From: Peribacillus asahii
GTDB taxonomy: Bacteria; Bacillota; Bacilli; Bacillales; DSM-1321
Assembly: GCF_003570725.1 (NCBI RefSeq)
Contig: NZ_QWVS01000059.1
Coordinates: forward strand, 1 to 64,000
Reading direction: 5' to 3'
DNA: 64,000 nt
A program made the position numbers and the translations under genes. A model generated the notes under the pieces. That model worked only from the letters and a program-made list of their open reading frames with translations, was not told where the DNA came from and made no database searches. This document shows, piece after piece, positions 46,044 to 54,186 of the stretch. The first letter of the stretch is position 1; every line of letters starts with the position of its first letter.

Positions 46044-47231
46044 TCACATATACAGCCCTGCTAAAAATATTCCGAGTGATTCTTGATAGATTTCTTGAAA
46101 CTGTGATAATGGAAGTGGATTCGTTCCCTGTCCTAATTCCACTGTAAACCCCGGTCTTCTCCAATCCTGGATAAACCAATCTTTATATCCAGCATAACTT
46201 TCGATTGTTTGAACAGGTTCATACCCGCTCACCCGACTAAACTCATTTACCATCACTTCCGATTCAGGAGGCTCTAAATTTTGAAATCCCCAGTAAATCA
46301 CTCGACCTTGAGTATGAAACGCTAATGCTCTGCTAAAATCTCTTCTCCTGGTCAAATCCGCCATCGCAACAGCTTCTGGCTCTGTAAGTGGTCCTTCACC
46401 AGAATAATCTCTCGGCCCTGGCTTATCAGGATTACGCGCCTTTTCCAATTCCCATTTGGCCGGAAATTGGTCATTTAAATCAACACCTCGAATATTCGCT
46501 TTCCATCCTGAAAAATCCATACTCCCTCCATTCCATTGTATAACATTGCTTCTATAAGGCTCAGTAGACGGTGGACCTTGTAAAACGAGGTTTACTCCAT
46601 CAGGGTTGACCATCGGAACAATCGATAATGTAGATTGCTGATATAAAGGTAGCATCTGTACACCACGGATCGTATTCATATTCGTTAACGCCAACAAATA
46701 ATCATTAAGAAAAGTCATAATAACCGGTGTTGTGATCCATTCATTGGCATGAAACGCCCCATTATAATGCACTCGCTTATTGCCTTTTCCGATTAAAACT
46801 TCAGAGATATTTCTACCAAGTACCGAATTCCCAATGGAGGATGTTTGAATAAACGGGTAAACGCTCGATAATCTCCTTATATCATCCCTCAATGTTTCAT
46901 AAGAATAGTTTTGCTCTCCTCGCACAAGCCTCCAGGTAATACGCAGCGGAACCTTAATGGTTTGACCGATGCTCAACGCGTTCGGATTAATAGACGGGTT
47001 CACAAGGTATAGGGCATCTAATGAAAGATTTCGGTTCGTTGCAATACTCCATAAAGAATCACCTTGCTTTATCCGATAATTTACCGTAGTAAAACCTGGA
47101 ATCTTCACTCGTTGACCAATCGAAAGCATATTAGCTTGCATTACATTGGAGTCTTGAATAAGACGAATTGGTATCTTGAACAATTGACTGTAATACCATA
47201 AGGAGTCACCCCTCCTTACAAAAACGTCCAT
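46044..47231 (-). CDS. LysM-containing M14 peptidase (gamma-D-glutamyl endopeptidase type)
   Basis: About 395 residues. Two N-terminal LysM domains (about 1-50 and 52-97; VRRGDSLWYYSQLF and IKQGDSLWSIATN) bind peptidoglycan. A zinc carboxypeptidase-like M14 domain follows with HANEW (His and Glu ligands), MVNPDGV, and a later AFHTQG His. The layout is that of endopeptidase I of Bacillus, which cuts gamma-D-Glu-diamino acid bonds in spore or cell-wall peptides. No signal peptide is evident. The ATG at 47231 has GGGAGG at good spacing. Confidence 0.88.
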   Translation of the reverse strand: MDVFVRRGDSLWYYSQLFKIPIRLIQDSNVMQANMLSIGQRVKIPGFTTVNYRIKQGDSLWSIATNRNLSLDALYLVNPSINPNALSIGQTIKVPLRITWRLVRGEQNYSYETLRDDIRRLSSVYPFIQTSSIGNSVLGRNISEVLIGKGNKRVHYNGAFHANEWITTPVIMTFLNDYLLALTNMNTIRGVQMLPLYQQSTLSIVPMVNPDGVNLVLQGPPSTEPYRSNVIQWNGGSMDFSGWKANIRGVDLNDQFPAKWELEKARNPDKPGPRDYSGEGPLTEPEAVAMADLTRRRDFSRALAFHTQGRVIYWGFQNLEPPESEVMVNEFSRVSGYEPVQTIESYAGYKDWFIQDWRRPGFTVELGQGTNPLPLSQFQEIYQESLGIFLAGLYM

Positions 47232-47494
47232 ATTGTACCTCCCAGTGTGCTTATTTTCCTCGAGGGTTGGCACCTACTCCAATATATGCCTAATTCCACT
47301 ATACATGTCGAGATTGATATGATGACATGTTGTTTTAAATTCCCTCCGCTCTGCTTAGACATCATAAAGCACCGTACTACCGCTAGCTTCAACCCGCACT
47401 GACTACTTCTCATCAAATTCTAATAATTATCTCATATTCACTTAATAATTCTTGTCTATGATAGAACCATCAAATAGAAAAAGGAGAGTTAATC

Positions 47495-48187
47495 ATGAAA
47501 AATAAATGGAAGAAAATCCTCATTGGAACAGCTCTAATGGCTGGAGTGGGCGTAGCCGGAGGAGTAGCGGGAGTGGAATCAGCCAAGGAACAACCAGCAT
47601 CTTCACAAGACTTCTTCGCCAATGTTCAATCCGTGGATGAAACAGGCAATTTAGTTAAAGTAAATGAAAACCAAGCCAACGTTCACAAAGCAATCGAATC
47701 CATCGCAAATGAAAGCACAACAAACGATGAGGTACAAATTCAACAAGTATCTTCTAACACTCGTGAAGTCCAAGGGAAGGTTGTTTCCTATAAGAAAACT
47801 AGCATTAAAGTATCCTTTCCTTTCGGAGGAACTGCCACATACAAAATTAATAAAAACACAAAAATTGATGATGATTCGATTCGATTAAAAAAAGGCGTAC
47901 TCGTTGAGATAGAAGTATCAAACAAAACTGCCCGCGAAATCGAAACAGAACGAAACATTGAGTATTCAGCTACCATTATCTCCGATAGCAAACAGAAAAT
48001 GACTGTCAATTTTAAAGGAAAAAAGAAAACATTCCAAAAGACAAGTGGATATGTATTAGATCGTGATGGCTACCGCGGCAGTCTAAAAGGGGTTCCAGTG
48101 GAGCTTAAATTGAATAGCAGCTTTAAATTAGTTAAAGCCGAAATCGATGATGATTTCTATGATGATGACGATGATCGCTTTGATTAA
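47495..48187 (+). CDS. Predicted secreted protein with acidic tail
   Basis: 230 residues. It has a basic, then hydrophobic N-terminus (about 1-28) typical of a Sec signal peptide or anchor. A Gln/Asn-rich linker is followed by a beta-rich domain (about 90-215, VQGKVVSYKKTSIKV...) and the acidic end DDDFYDDDDDRFD. It resembles DUF5666-like small beta-barrel proteins only loosely. Strong SD (AAAGGAG). Divergent from the peptidase gene. Function unknown; the acidic tail could bind cations. Confidence 0.65.
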   Translation: MKNKWKKILIGTALMAGVGVAGGVAGVESAKEQPASSQDFFANVQSVDETGNLVKVNENQANVHKAIESIANESTTNDEVQIQQVSSNTREVQGKVVSYKKTSIKVSFPFGGTATYKINKNTKIDDDSIRLKKGVLVEIEVSNKTAREIETERNIEYSATIISDSKQKMTVNFKGKKKTFQKTSGYVLDRDGYRGSLKGVPVELKLNSSFKLVKAEIDDDFYDDDDDRFD

Positions 48188-48236
48188 TATCATTAATTAA
48201 ATCATCACATTTTTTCAATTTGTTTATGCTAAAACG

Positions 48237-48323
48237 TAAAAAGCACTTGTTGCCTGTAATGAAGTGACCCCTAAAAATGTCTAACAATTGGGGTGCAGTT
48301 CAAAAAGGCAATCAGGTGCTTTC
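48237..48323 (+). repeat. Palindromic remnant resembling an IS3-family end
   Basis: AAAGCACTTGTTGCCT pairs imperfectly with AGGCAATCAGGTGCTTT, enclosing GACCCC and GGGGTGC arms around TAAAAATGTCTAAC. The inner GTGACCCC..TGTCTAAC..GGGGTGCAG order recalls the end sequences of IS150/IS3-type elements in Bacillus. No transposase is present. It may act as a terminator for the secreted-protein gene. Confidence 0.4.
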
Positions 48324-48399
48324 TTCCATACTATAAAATTTATCCATTATTAATATCACATTTTATTTCATATATTTTCAACTTGTACTCTCTTTGTTT

Positions 48400-48870
48400 C
48401 TATTCAAGTATCTTTAAAAATTCAGTAAAGTTATCTGCCACATTATATATAACAGGCTCAAACTCACCGGATTCTTCATGAGACCATATACAAACAGATG
48501 GATTATTTTTATCTGTTCTAAAATCTAAGCATACAAAGTCACCCGCAAATACACTAGCTATTGGCAATACCTCTGCCCCTAATAAGTCTTCGTTATCAGT
48601 TAACCTTTCACCTATTTGTGAAAATACAACATCTATGTCATAAATTCCTTTTGGATGATTCTCAATATCATCTAATATACACAAAAACCTTTCTATTGCA
48701 TAACCGCGGTTGTTACACTCAAATGTTGCTTCCTCAACCTTTACACCATTATTTTCTTTTATAAATTCTAAGAAAGACTCTGGTAATGAAAGTCTCCAAA
48801 ACTTTTCGTGATTTTTTATTAATTCCTCTGAAGGCAACGGCCTTACTACAGTGTCCTGTATTATTTTCAT
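48400..48870 (-). CDS. SUKH (SMI1/KNR4) family immunity protein
   Basis: 156 residues with the SUKH fold pattern: LPSEELIKNHEKF, the LPESFLEFIKENNG core, a mid-domain ERFLCILDDIEN, and IASVFAGDFVCLDFR, ending in a helix. SUKH proteins neutralise polymorphic-toxin nuclease and deaminase domains. The ATG at 48870 has AAAGGAG seven to eight bases upstream. It lies directly 3' of a truncated LXG toxin gene, so it appears to be an immunity gene that lost its toxin. Confidence 0.82.
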   Translation of the reverse strand: MKIIQDTVVRPLPSEELIKNHEKFWRLSLPESFLEFIKENNGVKVEEATFECNNRGYAIERFLCILDDIENHPKGIYDIDVVFSQIGERLTDNEDLLGAEVLPIASVFAGDFVCLDFRTDKNNPSVCIWSHEESGEFEPVIYNVADNFTEFLKILE

Positions 48871-49276
48871 ATTTCTTCTCCTTTCTTTCTTCAATGTCGT
48901 TAAAGATTTGCTGGAGATCTTCTTGCTGCTGGGTGACCATTTCTTTCGCTAACTGATTCGACTGAGACAGATTTTCTTCTAGGAAAGGTACTTTTACAAC
49001 GGTGTCTCCTGATAGTTGAACATCTTCTTCCATTCCTTGAATGCCTTCGAAAAAAGCCACTTGTTGATTAATAAGCAAAATCCATACATCAACTACATCG
49101 ATTTGTGCTTTATAAAATCCTTTGATAGCTTCTGCTCCGTTGCCGAGAAAATTCCCATTATCTACAATTCTAGCAAACTCTATTTTTAATTGCTGAAATT
49201 GATCTTTTAATGCTTTATATTGCTTGGCACGTTCTTCAACAGAATGAACCAACGTGTCGGCTTCATATATTTTCAA
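48749..49276 (-). pseudogene. LXG polymorphic toxin, 5' fragment
   Basis: The first about 130 residues (from TTG 49276, SD GAGGGG) match the LXG export domain (KIYEADTLVHSVEERAKQYK, then FLGNGAEAIKGFYKAQIDVVD). The protein then runs out of homology at about 48890. It continues about 47 codons in the wrong frame of the SUKH gene before a stop. LXG toxins are normally 400-600 residues with a C-terminal toxin domain. Here the linker and toxin are deleted up to the SD of the immunity gene. Known role of the intact family: T7SS-exported antibacterial toxins. Confidence 0.78.
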
Positions 49277-49418
49277 AATCAATGCCCCTCATATTTCTTT
49301 TTTAAATAACATTTTTACCCTTAGCTACAACTTTCTTCTTTTTTATAATAAAGGATTCATATTATTCTTAAAAAAGGAAATATACCTAAATCAATAGCTT
49401 CACTAACGTCTTATTAAC

Positions 49419-49462
49419 CAAAAAACAAAGACTAAACCATAAAAAGTTTAGTCTCTGTTTGT
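49419..49462 (-). terminator. Terminator of the FAD oxidase operon
   Basis: AACAAAGACTAAAC (49424-49437) pairs with GTTTAGTCTCTGTT (49446-49459), with one mismatch; TTTTTTGG follows on the minus strand. It separates the operon from the LXG fragment. Confidence 0.85.
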
Positions 49463-49986
49463 TAACAACTATTTCTGAATTTCTTTCTCCTCACCACTTC
49501 CCATATTCCACACATGCATAAAATTATCCCGAACACAGTCAGAAATATGCTAGGAGAAACTACTTTCATAAATGAAAGTGCAATCATAATGACGCCAACT
49601 ATTAAGTAGTGATTGATAGCATGTACATGATACGATCGTTGTTTAGTATGCCATGCTCGAAAATACCCTTGTAAAAAACCTAATACAATTTGTGTCATAA
49701 GAGCCACATAAGGGAGATATTCAATTAGAAGCTTCCAATATCCAACGACTATATACACTACTCCCATCGCTACATAAACAGATGTGATAAAAGAACGTGG
49801 TTTCTCTCCTCTGGATTGAAAGAAACGATACCCCCATGCAGCCGCAAAAGAGAATGTGGCAAATAACCAAGCAAATAAGGTATAACTAAAAGACACTTCT
49901 TTCAACCAAACAATATAATATGGAAAAATTACAACTTGTCCAACTGTGACAATAAGAGGAATATACCGTTCAATTTTATTCTGCAT
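49462..49986 (-). CDS. Five-helix membrane protein of unknown function
   Basis: 174 residues with about five hydrophobic segments spread along the protein and a basic C-terminus. No family recognised. It starts 12 bases after the FAD oxidase stop, so the two are an operon and may share a membrane-associated role. The SD (GAAGGCG) is modest. Confidence 0.65.
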   Translation of the reverse strand: MQNKIERYIPLIVTVGQVVIFPYYIVWLKEVSFSYTLFAWLFATFSFAAAWGYRFFQSRGEKPRSFITSVYVAMGVVYIVVGYWKLLIEYLPYVALMTQIVLGFLQGYFRAWHTKQRSYHVHAINHYLIVGVIMIALSFMKVVSPSIFLTVFGIILCMCGIWEVVRRKKFRNSC

Positions 49987-49998
49987 GTTTTCGCCTTC

Positions 49999-51468
49999 TT
50001 ACTTCATGTAATGATCATAGAACAAATTTACAAACACTCCATTTGGATCTCTTTCTGCCTTTTGTTCCTTGAAGTTTTTCCAATTTGGATAAGATTCTTT
50101 AAACTGTTCCTTTGTTTGGTAAGGATAATAAGGCAAATAATAGGTGCCGCCATATTGTAATGTTACATCCGTCCACTTCTGAATCATCGTTTTAGCGTGA
50201 GCAATCTCTTTCTCTTTTAATCCATGCTGAATCAATACGACAAGACCTAGCATATCTTCCTTTGCATAAGGGAGACTTGTCATATGGTCTTTTGCTGCAT
50301 ATCGTACTGTAATATTATGCACTTTAAAATCTTCATCTTGATCATTATGGGGAAGCAGGTCTTTCAGGCTTTTCATATACTCTTCATATGAATCAACTGG
50401 AATAAAAAACTCTTGTAAAACCTCTACTCTGCCAGGCGTAGTAAATTCCATAAATGTAGATTCTGAACGCATAGCATTATTACGTGTAATCGTTTTACCA
50501 TCGATTGAATTGATGTACAGCCTTTGCGATTCCCAAAATAGATCCTCAAGCTTCCCCCCTTTTCTTCCTAAATCAAGAGCAAACTTACTGACTCGAACTC
50601 CTTCTTCTTCTTTGAGCGACGTTATCTTAGCCTGTTTTCTTGTTCTGTTATAATCAATCACATACATTTCATCTAAAAATGTACCCGGTGCTACACTTAT
50701 TCTTGCATAGTGCATCGCAATATTTTGATTTTCTAGCACTCTATGAAGATACGACTCATACTTTCCTGTCTCTATTTCTTCTGTGTGAATGGTGTATACT
50801 TCATTTTCCGTAAGATTTAAAGTCACATCTAAAATGACTCCGAATAAGCCATAGCCCCCTAATATGTACGTCATCCATTCTTCTGAATCATCACGTGTTA
50901 AATGCTTTATTTCTCCTGTTGGAGTTAATACCGTCATTTCACGAACTGTTTCAGCCATTGGACCAAAGCGAATATCTCTCCCATGAGCATTAACAGATAA
51001 GGAACCTCCAATCGTAAAGATTGATTGGGATTGTGTAACTTGCAACGCTAGGCCGTACGGAGTGACAGCTTCCTGAACATCTTCCCAACTAGCTCCACTT
51101 TCTACTCGAACTGTTTTAGCTTGCTCATTGACCTCTAATATACGATTGAACCTTCGCATATCAAGTACAATTCCGTCCTTGTAATATGTATGTCCACCTT
51201 GGGAATGCTGTAATCCAGCGATAGAAATATGCTTGCCCTTTTTATTAGCTTCTTGAACAATTCTTTGTAGTTCGTTTCGATTGTGGACATTCACAACTTT
51301 TTCAATTCGTTCAGGCAGCAGACCTGTATAGTCCGTAGCCAAACCGCTTTGTGAAAACCCATATTTTCTTTTCTCAATAGGTATATTCCAAATAACCACT
51401 ATAGCCATGGCGAATACTAGAATACCGAGAAACCATGGTTTTTTCATGAACTTCGTTATTTTCTTCAT
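49999..51468 (-). CDS. Membrane-anchored FAD-linked oxidase (aldonolactone oxidase-like)
   Basis: 489 residues. An N-terminal membrane anchor (about 10-30) precedes a PCMH/FAD_binding_4 domain (HISIAGLQHSQGGHTYY, SIFTIGGSLSVNAHGRD) and a C-terminal ALO-like part ending FVNLFYDHYMK. It resembles Bacillus YitY-type proteins related to L-gulonolactone/arabinonolactone oxidases. The sugar-lactone substrate is not proven. SD CAGGAG. Operon with the following membrane protein. Confidence 0.85.
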   Translation of the reverse strand: MKKITKFMKKPWFLGILVFAMAIVVIWNIPIEKRKYGFSQSGLATDYTGLLPERIEKVVNVHNRNELQRIVQEANKKGKHISIAGLQHSQGGHTYYKDGIVLDMRRFNRILEVNEQAKTVRVESGASWEDVQEAVTPYGLALQVTQSQSIFTIGGSLSVNAHGRDIRFGPMAETVREMTVLTPTGEIKHLTRDDSEEWMTYILGGYGLFGVILDVTLNLTENEVYTIHTEEIETGKYESYLHRVLENQNIAMHYARISVAPGTFLDEMYVIDYNRTRKQAKITSLKEEEGVRVSKFALDLGRKGGKLEDLFWESQRLYINSIDGKTITRNNAMRSESTFMEFTTPGRVEVLQEFFIPVDSYEEYMKSLKDLLPHNDQDEDFKVHNITVRYAAKDHMTSLPYAKEDMLGLVVLIQHGLKEKEIAHAKTMIQKWTDVTLQYGGTYYLPYYPYQTKEQFKESYPNWKNFKEQKAERDPNGVFVNLFYDHYMK

Positions 51469-51535
51469 GTTGTGCTCCTGTTTTTGTAAATCGATATAAA
51501 AAATGTACCATACTTCATTAAAGAAGGAGAGAGAA

Positions 51536-51573
51536 TATAAAAAAAAGGCATCAGGTAATGATTATACCTGATA
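51536..51573 (-). terminator. Terminator of the lipoprotein gene
   Basis: ATCAGGTA (51550-51557) pairs with TACCTGAT (51565-51572), followed on the minus strand by GCCTTTTTTTT. Confidence 0.85.
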
Positions 51574-51639
51574 ACCTCGTCATATTTCTTATTGAATGAG
51601 TTCAAACTTATTGAAAAAAACAAATCATACATCCTACAA

Positions 51640-52086
51640 TCAATTTGTTAATTTCTCAATTTGCTCCATCAAACTCGAAACTTCATTTACTGTTTTTAAA
51701 ATTTCCGAGTTCTCTAGTATAGCGGGATCCAGCTGACCATTTTCAATATTTGTTAAATATAGGTCAATCCCTTCTTCTAGCTTTTCATTGGTGCTGACAA
51801 TCTGAGCATGAAGATCTTCTGCAACAGCAGGAGCTTCGATATTATTAAACTCATTTATTTCTTCCTTCATAAGAGTAAGTTCTTCTTCTAGCTGTTGTCT
51901 CGCTTCTTCACTTGTGACTGCATTGTTCGCTAGTTCTGGTACTTCATTCGCAAAATCTTGTGCTGTATTCATATATTCTGTCGTCGCATTCGCATACTCT
52001 AAAGAATCATTTACCTCTCCAAGCAAGGAACAGCCACTTAGAAACACCATTCCCATCATTCCAAAAGCTAGTATCCTTTTTTTCAT
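51640..52086 (-). CDS. Small lipoprotein (DUF6376-like)
   Basis: 148 residues. It has a lipoprotein signal peptide with lipobox LSGC (Cys19), then an all-helical, acidic domain. It resembles the Bacillus DUF6376 lipoproteins of unknown function. SD AAGGAG. It is 37 bp downstream of the kinase-like gene and may be cotranscribed with it, which would put it under the upstream riboswitch. Confidence 0.8.
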   Translation of the reverse strand: MKKRILAFGMMGMVFLSGCSLLGEVNDSLEYANATTEYMNTAQDFANEVPELANNAVTSEEARQQLEEELTLMKEEINEFNNIEAPAVAEDLHAQIVSTNEKLEEGIDLYLTNIENGQLDPAILENSEILKTVNEVSSLMEQIEKLTN

Positions 52087-52123
52087 TCTCTTCTCTCTCC
52101 TTATAAACTAGAATAAGTCTTTC

Positions 52124-52771
52124 TCACCGCTGATAAAACTCAGAGCTTCTTGTACGATGGACTTTAAGAAGGTTTTTCTTATACAGCACTGCAATACTAT
52201 TCAACATAAATTCAGGAATTTTCTTTGGAAAGTACGGCTTTTTATAATAACAATAAAAGGCACTTTTTAAATCTTCCCATTGAGTACAAACCTTCACTTG
52301 TCTAAATCGAGCCACATCAATAATTTTCACTTCTCTATTCGATGTGATAAAAATGTTGCGCAAATGAACATCAGACGGATTCAATCCCTCTTTCCTAGCT
52401 AATTGTAAAGCCCTATCGGTTTCTTTTATAACATCCTCTGAGATTGGAGTCCCTTTTGTTAAACATTCAAAAAGTGTATTCCCCTCTAAATAGTCAATGA
52501 CTAAATAATTAGGACCTGCCTCATAAAAAGTTGGAAAATAGGAGAGATGTTGAATCTCCCTATATATATTTGCCTCTTGCTCAGCAAGGTGAGCATAAGT
52601 CGGGAAAAATATCTTCATTGCTTTATTCGTTTGTTCGATTCTAAATACATAAGCACTTCTGCCTTGTCCAATTAACGTTAACGATTTATCGTAATCCAAA
52701 AGTGTATGTTTGTGGTCATTTGCCATTTTAACACTGACAGCTAACTTATCAAATAAAAGAATAATCGTCAC
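52124..52771 (-). CDS. Protein-kinase-like protein (YrzF-like)
   Basis: 215 residues with a minimal kinase fold. Gly-rich loop IGQGRSAYVF, ATP-binding Lys in MKIFF, an Asp/Asn catalytic loop (PSDVHLRN, in which the usual HRD His is replaced), and a DVA replacing DFG. It resembles the small Bacillus YrzF-type kinases and RIO/APH-like folds. Substrate unknown. It starts at GTG 52771 with AGGA seven bases upstream; an ATG at 52726 is an alternative. A Mn riboswitch plus two terminators lie upstream on the same strand. Confidence 0.75.
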   Translation of the reverse strand: MTIILLFDKLAVSVKMANDHKHTLLDYDKSLTLIGQGRSAYVFRIEQTNKAMKIFFPTYAHLAEQEANIYREIQHLSYFPTFYEAGPNYLVIDYLEGNTLFECLTKGTPISEDVIKETDRALQLARKEGLNPSDVHLRNIFITSNREVKIIDVARFRQVKVCTQWEDLKSAFYCYYKKPYFPKKIPEFMLNSIAVLYKKNLLKVHRTRSSEFYQR

Positions 52772-52794
52772 CTCTCTCTATCCTTAGGTATATA

Positions 52795-52841
52795 AGAAAA
52801 GAAAAGGCGTTATAACCTATTTTCTCGGTTATAACGCCTTT
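52795..52841 (-). terminator. Second terminator between the Mn riboswitch and the kinase-like gene
   Basis: AAAGGCGTTATAACC (52803-52817) pairs perfectly with GGTTATAACGCCTTT (52827-52841), followed on the minus strand by TTTTCTTTTC. No alternative pairing with the aptamer is evident. Confidence 0.9.
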
Positions 52842-52843
52842 AC

Positions 52844-52966
52844 ATAAAAAGACCTTACCAAGAATCGGTAAGGTCTCGCAAACAACTATCATTAGTTGCC
52901 AATAAAACCGAGGATTTGCATCCCGTAATGACGATTTTATTGTATAGCTACTCCCCTTATACGGAA
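52844..52966 (-). ncRNA. yybP-ykoY manganese riboswitch with terminator platform
   Basis: The minus-strand RNA starts AAGGGGAGUAGC, has the conserved UCGUCAUUACG segment, a capped CGGGAU/AUCCUCG helix, and closes with GCGAGACCUUACC. These are the hallmarks of the yybP-ykoY Mn2+ aptamer. P1 pairs UAAGG with CCUUA. The P1 3' strand also forms AGACCUUACC (52867-52876) with GGUAAGGUCU (52850-52859) plus a U-run, so Mn binding should disrupt the terminator (ON switch). The first gene downstream is the kinase-like CDS, not a Mn exporter. Confidence 0.88.
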
Positions 52967-53012
52967 GGATATATTCAATTTTCTTATTAATTTTATTATA
53001 AATATTTTCTTT

Positions 53013-53240
53013 TCAAACGTCAAACGGAAGGACTTTCACTCCCTCTGCTTTCCCAATTACTCTTACACAATTTGAAGAATAACAAGCCCTAATAATCTTC
53101 CAAATTTTATCCTGAGCAGTGATATTTTGGCTTGAGCCTTCATTTACCTTATTGAATAACCAAGATAAACGCTTATACTCACTAATTGAAGCATATACAC
53201 ATGACTTTCCTGATATCCCTTGATAATGATTTGATACATG
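53013..53240 (-). pseudogene. Possible gene remnant without a start codon
   Basis: A minus-strand frame of 75 codons is open between TAA (53241-53243) and TGA (53013-53015) but has no ATG, GTG or TTG. The translation looks protein-like (EYKRLSWLFNKVNEG, KIWKIIRACYSSN, ending KVLPFDV). It could be the 3' part of a lost gene or chance. No SD is visible. It occupies the 530-bp gap between the riboswitch and proH. Confidence 0.3.
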
Positions 53241-53247
53241 TTAATAT
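53220..53247 (+). promoter_or_regulatory. Probable promoter of proH-proJ
   Basis: TTGATA (53220-53225), a 16-base spacer and TAATAT (53242-53247), about 55 bp before the proH ATG. Non-optimal spacing would suit an osmotically regulated promoter, but that is inference. Confidence 0.45.
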
Positions 53248-53301
53248 AAGGTCGTTGTTAAAAAATAAGAACAAAAACACGAACATTTTGGGAGGAATGG
53301 C

Positions 53302-54156
53302 ATGTTTATTAACAAAAAAATTGCATTTTTAGGAGCCGGTTCGATGGCAGAAGCAATGATTTCAGGTATCATAAATGCTGACATCATTCCACGAAACCAT
53401 ATTTTTGTATGTAATCGAAGCAACGATAAACGGTTACAACAGCTCAAACAAACATATGAAATTAACGCCGTAACTCAAGATAAATTACCCTTTAAAGACA
53501 TTGACTTAATGGTCCTCGCAATGAAACCAAAAGATGCAGCATCCGCTTTACAATCCGTCAAACATGTCGTTCAACCACACCATCTTATTCTGTCTGTATT
53601 AGCCGGTATTACAACCTCTTTTATAGAGCAGCATTTACCAGCAGGACAACAAGTCATCCGAGTTATGCCCAATACTTCCAGCATGATCGGAGAATCCGCT
53701 ACCGCTATTTCTGCTGGAACACACACTACACAACAAAACGTAACACTCACACAAAAATTACTTAAATGTATCGGAACCGTATATGTCATACCTGAAGCAC
53801 AAATGGACATTTTTACTGGTATTGCCGGCAGCGGCCCTGCTTACTTTTATTACTTAATAGAACATATGGAAAAGGAAGGAATAAAAAGCGGATTAGCTGA
53901 AGATATGACACGGCAAATCATTGCCCAGACTATAATCGGAGCAGCCAAAATGATTCAAGTACAAAGCGAAACACCAGCTGTTCTAAGGGAAAAGGTTACT
54001 TCGCCGAACGGTACGACAGCCGCAGGATTAGCTGCACTTGAACAATACGGCGGCGGCACAGCTATTTCTCAAGCTATTAAGCAAGCTGCTAATCGCTCAA
54101 GAGAAATGAGTACACAATTCAAAGTAAATGCTAGCAACTTTTCACCGATACAATAG
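53302..54156 (+). CDS. proH: Pyrroline-5-carboxylate reductase (ProH type)
   Basis: 284 residues. N-terminal Rossmann motif LGAGSMAEAM, VRVMPNT-type segment (IRVMPNTSSMIGE) and the C-terminal P5CR signature around VTSPNGTTAAGL. It reduces P5C to proline with NAD(P)H. It is paired with a glutamate kinase and followed by a proline and a betaine importer, so it is best read as the osmoadaptive ProH of the ProH-ProA-ProJ route rather than the anabolic ProI. No proA is in this operon. SD GGGAGG. Confidence 0.92.
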   Translation: MFINKKIAFLGAGSMAEAMISGIINADIIPRNHIFVCNRSNDKRLQQLKQTYEINAVTQDKLPFKDIDLMVLAMKPKDAASALQSVKHVVQPHHLILSVLAGITTSFIEQHLPAGQQVIRVMPNTSSMIGESATAISAGTHTTQQNVTLTQKLLKCIGTVYVIPEAQMDIFTGIAGSGPAYFYYLIEHMEKEGIKSGLAEDMTRQIIAQTIIGAAKMIQVQSETPAVLREKVTSPNGTTAAGLAALEQYGGGTAISQAIKQAANRSREMSTQFKVNASNFSPIQ

Positions 54157-54186
54157 ATTGAATATTGAAAAAATAGGAGGGGTTAG

